Below are positions 59,720 through 64,000 of a stretch of 64,000 nt of DNA, in pieces; position 1 is the first letter of the stretch, and the number at the start of each line of letters is the position of its first letter. The DNA is from Sipunculus nudus. Lineage: Eukaryota; Annelida; Sipuncula; Golfingiida; Sipunculidae. The notes below the pieces were generated by a model, which was not told the origin of the DNA, ran no database searches, and was given only the letters and a program-made list of their open reading frames with translations. Location of the stretch: positions 49,724,695 to 49,788,694 of the forward strand of contig CM049316.1 in assembly GCA_026874595.1 (NCBI GenBank), in the 5' to 3' direction. The position numbers and the translations under genes were made by a program.

Positions 59720-60045
59720 TAGTGAATGTTTGGCAGACTATGTCAGGTTTGATTTGATTGGTTAGCGAGAGGAGATTGAGGACGAAGTGGGCGCACTATG
59801 TGAGAATGGCCATGGCACAGCGCAGGTATTAAACCCAGAATATTTTTATTGATTTCGAGGCCATTTCTTTACCAAACGCCTAAAAAATATAAACTCGTTC
59901 TTCCCCAGACCAAGATGCACCCTCCCACGAAGTTTGACGACCGTGCGATCCCTAGCGTGCGAATGAATCCGGACAGACAGACATGCGGACAGACAGACAA
60001 ACAGATTCCCGTGAATTATAGTATGATTTACCCAGTATCATGTAA
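59720..60045. other. intron 1, repeat remnant with GGACAGACAG run
   Basis: Contains CCCACGAAGTTTGACGACC and a GGACAGACAGACATGCGG run (59969-60003), suggesting the 3' part of another small element with the common plan. Ends not resolved. Confidence 0.4.
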
Positions 60046-61058
60046 CAGCTGATACAGCTGAATCATGATTTAATGAAGTTATATCCCTGAAAAAAAGTCC
60101 CTAGCTTCAGCAATACTTATTTTAATTGAGTAAATATATTTCCTAATTTTTAACAATTTGCATTATGGCCGATAACTTCAACAAATTACGCAATACTGAC
60201 CTTATTTTTAGTATATATACAGGAAATGTATGGAAGAATATGTATATCAACTAAGATCAAATTCAGATCAGTGGTTTTGACATTAGGCAGTGTTGAAGTG
60301 TAACAATGGTTTTTTAATGGAAAACGGAGGTTTTTCCTATACAATTAGAAGGAATGAAGTCCTAGTGGCCCAATTTTAGGTATAGTAAGAGATTTTTGGG
60401 ACATCAAACTGTATACCGAATTTCAGATTCTTAAGTCTAATGGTTTCAAAATGTGCCATTTTAACGGACGGAAAGACCTACAGATGGACAGCCGACGGAC
60501 AAAGGACCATGAATATAGCTCAGATGACTTATAGTCAGTTGAGCTGAAAAATTTACAAAATTCATATCTAATTTTGGGTATACAATTGAACCTTAATTAA
60601 ACAAAGTTAAATACTTGGAAAAAAAGTCTCTAGCTTCAAAAATTTTAATGTTAAATGAGTAAATATTTTTCCTGATTTTTCACAAAGTCCATTATGTTTG
60701 GGCCCATAACTTATAGAAATTACACTTAACAAATTTAATTTCTGGCATGTATTTAGGAAATATATAGGAGAATACATCTGGTTAATATTAAGAAAAACAG
60801 ATCAGTGGTTTTGATATTAGGCAGTCCTGAAGTGTGATAATAGAATCAATTTGAGGTTTTTCCTTTATTTCTCAAAGGAAGGAAGTCGCAGTGACCCAGT
60901 TTTCAGTTTGGTAGGAGACCTTGGGGGCATCTAACAGTTTGCCAAATTTTGGTTTTGTAGGTCTAACAGTTTCAAAACGTGCCAGTCTGACGGACAGACG
61001 GGTGGACAGATGGACAGACTTTGTAGCTCAGATGACTTATAGTCAGCTGAGCTAAAAA
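60046..61058 (+). repeat. two F1 3' fragments in series
   Basis: Long-body modules (AGTCCCTAGCTTCAGCAATA, GATATTAGGCAG or variant) closed by F1 hairpins at 60551 (GTCAGTTGAGCTGAAAAA) and 61058 (GTCAGCTGAGCTAAAAA). Each has a GACGGAC/GGACAGA run before it. No F1 start. Confidence 0.65.
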
Positions 61059-61151
61059 GTTGCACGGTTACTCTGTGAATTCTAAATAGTCCAAAACACT
61101 CTTAAAACATTATCTTGTTGACAATATTTTACATGGGTATCAAGAACTCAC

Positions 61152-61286
61152 AGCAATATCAATCCCAAGGGCCTTGCACAAGACTTCAATCTCAAACTTG
61201 AGATTGAGTTTGAGGTCTGGTTCCTGGTGAAGCTCAGCAAGTACATTCATGATCGCCATTGTCCACGGGTTAGGAGGTCTGAACAC
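61152..61286 (-). CDS. CNOT1: CNOT1 local exon 1 (end of MIF4G domain)
   Basis: First exon of the gene in this window, 45 codons, phase 0 at both ends. It contains [20 protein letters not shown] and then [20 protein letters not shown], which closely match the last helices of the CNOT1 MIF4G domain. In the family this domain docks the CAF1-type deadenylase CNOT7/8 in the cytoplasm. The acceptor reads TTTTTACTGCAG and the donor GTGAGT on the minus strand. The preceding family segment (the part ending just before VFRPP) is not seen between 61287 and 64000, so the upstream exon lies outside. Identity rests on the very conserved block; start and stop codons are not in the window. Confidence 0.96.
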
Positions 61287-61670
61287 CTGCAGTAAAAAAT
61301 ACATGTCATATCACCAATAACAATCATCTCTGGAAGATAATATTAGGCCAAATAACAGATTTCAATTAATTTCATATTTTGTTTCCACGTTTTATGCATA
61401 ACATATTACCAACTGGTTGCTTGGACAATACCTTGAAATGACTGTGTCTGTCAGTCTAAATCTAACCATTTAACTTGTATAAAAAAGTAAGGACTTGCAA
61501 GTGGCACCACCAGTCTCCTAAAACAGACAAAGCTTTCTGAGATCTATAATCATGACAAATTTCAAGGCAATCCACCTGCTTTGAAATTTCCCAATGCTTG
61601 TTGTTCAAACCTTGTATGGGGTGACAAGAAGATCTGATTGAAGCACTTTATTATTTTTGGTGCAATGCAA
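61287..61670. other. intron upstream of exon 1, unassigned
   Basis: AT-rich; a block near 61500-61560 (GGCACCACCAGTCTCCTAAA, GATCTATAATCATG) recalls an F2 core but is too short to assign. Confidence 0.4.
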
Positions 61671-62309
61671 ACAAGGGACCTGTGGATGACTGTGCTTAGC
61701 TGAACTTCCCTAAGATAGAAATTTGTAAATTCCTAGCATACTGAAAAGAGTTTCAATTTTTTTAATACTGTTGAATTTGAATATGTAAATGCAATGCTAC
61801 TGACATAAATCCATATAGACTATCCTGCATATGAAGTTTCCTTTCTCTTATTTCTCAATACATATGAAGTTCCTTGCATACCTATGGTGATAACATGCAA
61901 CATGTAGAGCCTCTTTATGATCTCTATTAACAGAACAGGGTACCAGTGGGTCATGACACGCAGCTATAATTGATTGTGAGAATATTTGAACAAGAGACCT
62001 CAGCTGAAATCGATTATGAGAATATTTTTATTTATAAATACCTAACATACTGAAATGCTACAATAGTTAAATTTTTGGTATATCATTATTTGAGAAATGT
62101 ACACAATACTCATATTTGGAGTTGCCTGTGTACTTTTGTAGGCTACATGAAATGTGCAGGAGCCTCTCATGATTACATATTTGAAGTAGTATTGGTAATT
62201 GAACTAAGTGACTGTAATATGCATGTAAATTATAAAGAAGGAAGAAAACGGAATTGAGTTGATTGAATTATAATAATACACATTCAATTCATTAACTGAA
62301 ATAAGAGGG
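61671..62309 (+). repeat. decayed F1 5' ends
   Basis: ACAAGGGACCTGTGGATGAC with GTGCTTAGCTGA at 61671, then a second weak start at ~61935 (ACAGGGTACCAGTGGGTCAT) and a third at ~61991. GAATATTTTTATTTATAAAT-like bodies; no 3' ends. Confidence 0.5.
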
Positions 62310-63008
62310 TGTTAAAACAAGTATCACCAGTGTGATAATTTTATGATAATTCAAATCATTATATTTTACCAATTTTCATTAGATATTATAAGGTGATCAC
62401 TCCTATGGAATGAAACAGGATGTTAGTAGACTTCTGTGCAGGATAACTTTCTAATTACAATTCAGTTTATTATTTAACTGCCAGCCCTTTGATTAGTGTT
62501 CACAGAGAATTCATTAATAAGCATGTTCATACATTGGACTGGGTTTACTCTTAAAGTGACAGGCACAGATAAAGTAATTAATTAACAGTTTAGACTTAGG
62601 TGTTCACAGGAGGGCAAGAAAGGTGCACAATATGTCTTGTATTAATGCTGTAAGAAATTCCTTAATTGCAATTATTATTTTGGGCAAATGTATAAATAAA
62701 GATACTGGCTACTGAACCAGACAGTGAAGGTCAGAGCTAAAGAGAGGAGAGTCAAAGAGTTAGAGAACTAGGAAAGAGAGAAGAGACAGGAATAAAAACA
62801 GGAGTTAATACAGAGAGAGAGAGACAGAGAGAACAGAATCAGTTAAGCGGAAAATAGGGAAAACTATCAATATATATATTTTGGACATTTGTTATTGTTA
62901 ACTTTGATTGAATAAACTTGGAAGTAAATTACATCTGGACTAAAGAATTTCTATCTGAGAAAATCAGCAACCTGTGAACAAAAAGCACGTGAACAACTGG
63001 ACGGTGTT
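62310..63008 (+). mobile_element. possible solo LTR
   Basis: A ~700-bp block with no F-family features that begins GGTGTTAAAAC and ends GGTGTTAC. It has a TATA-like TATAAATAAAG (~62691), a purine-rich GAGAGAGAGACAGAGAG stretch (62813-62831) and a late AATAAA (62911). This resembles U3-R-U5, but no primer-binding site, coding region, partner LTR or clear target duplication is present. Confidence 0.3.
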
Positions 63009-63804
63009 ACAAGTAATCCATGGGTCATGGCGTTCAGCTGAAGTTTGAAATTTTTGCAATGCAAAATATGCAAAATATTCTATAGTAATTTTTCCATATA
63101 TATAAGCATATGAGAAGCTAAGAGGAAAGGGGCCCTTCTAATTGGTAAAAGTTCTAAATATATGACTGCAAAACTAATACTCTGACAAGACTGTCATGAA
63201 GAAAAACAGTGAAAGTTTTGTCTAACTGTGATGCATATGAACAAGGGACCCATGGGTTACGGCGCTCAGCTGAAGTTTGAAGTTTTTGCAAATGCAAAAT
63301 ATGCAAAATAATCTATTGTAATGTTTTTCATATATATAAGCATATGAGAAGCTAAAAGGAAAGGGGCCCTCCTATTTGGTTAAAGTTAAGTTCTAAATAT
63401 ATGATTGCAAAACTAATACTCTGACAAGACTGTCATGAATAAAAACAGTAAAAGTTTTGAGATACTATGATGCATATGAAAAATTTACAGATGGACAGAC
63501 AAGTGGACAGAATGGACTAATACCTTTATTTCACTTTCAAGGGAATAATGCATTTAAGTTTATATTAAAGCCTTTTTTTTACATATCCACTTTTTCCATT
63601 AATAGTTTTTATAAGATTCATTTTTTTTATTTACAAGTTTTATAAATTTGTAATAAAAAAATCTGAAAATATAAGTTAAAATATCAGAATTCTAAGTTGT
63701 AATCATTATTTATGTGGAGAGTAGCTCATATTGGTACATATTAGATGCATTTACATATATTTTATTATTTTAAATCCCAAATGTTTAAACTGAATTTAAA
63801 AGAA
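63009..63804 (+). mobile_element. two overlapping F1 5' copies, non-core body
   Basis: First copy starts ACAAGTAATCCATGGGTCAT (63009) and stops at GATGCATATGA. Second starts ACAAGGGACCCATGGGTTAC (63241) and continues past the same point (GATGCATATGAAAAATTTAC). So the second sits in the first at an A-run. Body as in 3671-4236. Cut by F2 at 63805. Confidence 0.65.
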
Positions 63805-63860
63805 AACAAGGCCTACAGGCCTAATGCGAACCTGTGCATTGGGAAATACACCAGGTATAA
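63805..63860 (+). repeat. F2 5' end, interrupted
   Basis: ACAAGGCCTACAGGCCT, GCGAACCTGTG and CACCAGGTATAA, then broken by the E7 terminus CCGATTG. Intact F2 copies continue ATGCTTCAATGC. Confidence 0.7.
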
Positions 63861-64000
63861 CCGATTGCTGTTTGCTGCGCCCCCTGGACGCCCGTCACAA
63901 AACTAATGCCCTGTATTCATAATGCACGATAGACTTACTGTCCTAATCCAATTTTCCATGCCAATAATTTGCGTTAAATATCTATGCTACACCATTGAAC
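63861..64000. mobile_element. unclassified repeat (E7), second copy, cut by window end
   Basis: Reverse-complement match to 53378-53526 with a ~10-bp indel and scattered substitutions. Shared blocks include GGACGCCCGTCACAAAACTA and TTTGCGTTAAATATCTATG. Confidence 0.6.

Overview
The window reads as animal nuclear DNA. The clade is inferred: most likely a lophotrochozoan, probably a bivalve mollusc. This rests on AT-rich introns packed with short repeats ending in (GGAC/GACA)n runs and stem-loops, a style I associate with bivalve pearl/DINE-like repeats. No species can be named. About 3% is coding (1,917 nt). I see no second convincing gene, no tRNA or rRNA, and no CRISPR or prokaryotic signal.

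Gene. Twelve consecutive internal exons of one minus-strand gene lie at 61286 down to 9791. They encode the middle of CNOT1, the scaffold of the CCR4-NOT deadenylase. Each exon matches the CNOT1 family, each is bounded by AG and GT, and phases join exactly to give 639 uninterrupted codons. They cover the end of the MIF4G domain (CAF1/CNOT7 docking), a Ser/Thr/Pro linker, the DUF3819 domain (CNOT9 docking) and the region leading to the C-terminal NOT module. First and last exons are outside the window. Local exon numbers below follow transcription order (exon 1 = 61152-61286, exon 12 = 9791-10025).

Introns. Introns range from 397 bp to 11.6 kb and are built largely of nested non-autonomous elements. 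I separate several families (local names F1-F6). They share one plan: a start of ACAAGG or ACTAG, a short perfect or near-perfect palindrome, a subterminal inverted repeat (subTIR) about 20-30 bp in, tandem core repeats, a GGAC/GACA-type microsatellite, and a 3' end made of the partner subTIR (often a hairpin) plus an A-run. Each family has different palindrome and subTIR sequences. The plan fits Helentron-associated (HINE/DINE-like) rolling-circle elements; this is inference, since no Rep/Helicase ORF is present. F1 (palindrome GACCCATGGGTC) and F2 (subTIR GCGAACCTGTG) dominate. Filled and empty sites inside the window define insertions into A-runs.

Other structure: a 0.69-kb Mutator-like MITE with a 9-bp target duplication inside an F2 copy; two minisatellites that start exactly at CNOT1 splice donors; an unclassified CpG-richer element present in inverted orientation at two sites; a possible solo LTR; poly-G/poly-C tracts; and a GA microsatellite. 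By region: 1-9790 F1/F2 nests; 9791-14425 exons 12-10; 14426-24977 the 10.6-kb repeat intron; 24978-31134 exons 9-6; 31135-42756 the 11.6-kb repeat intron; 42757-46221 exons 5-3; 46222-61151 exon 2 with two 7.3-kb introns; 61152-64000 exon 1 and upstream intron.
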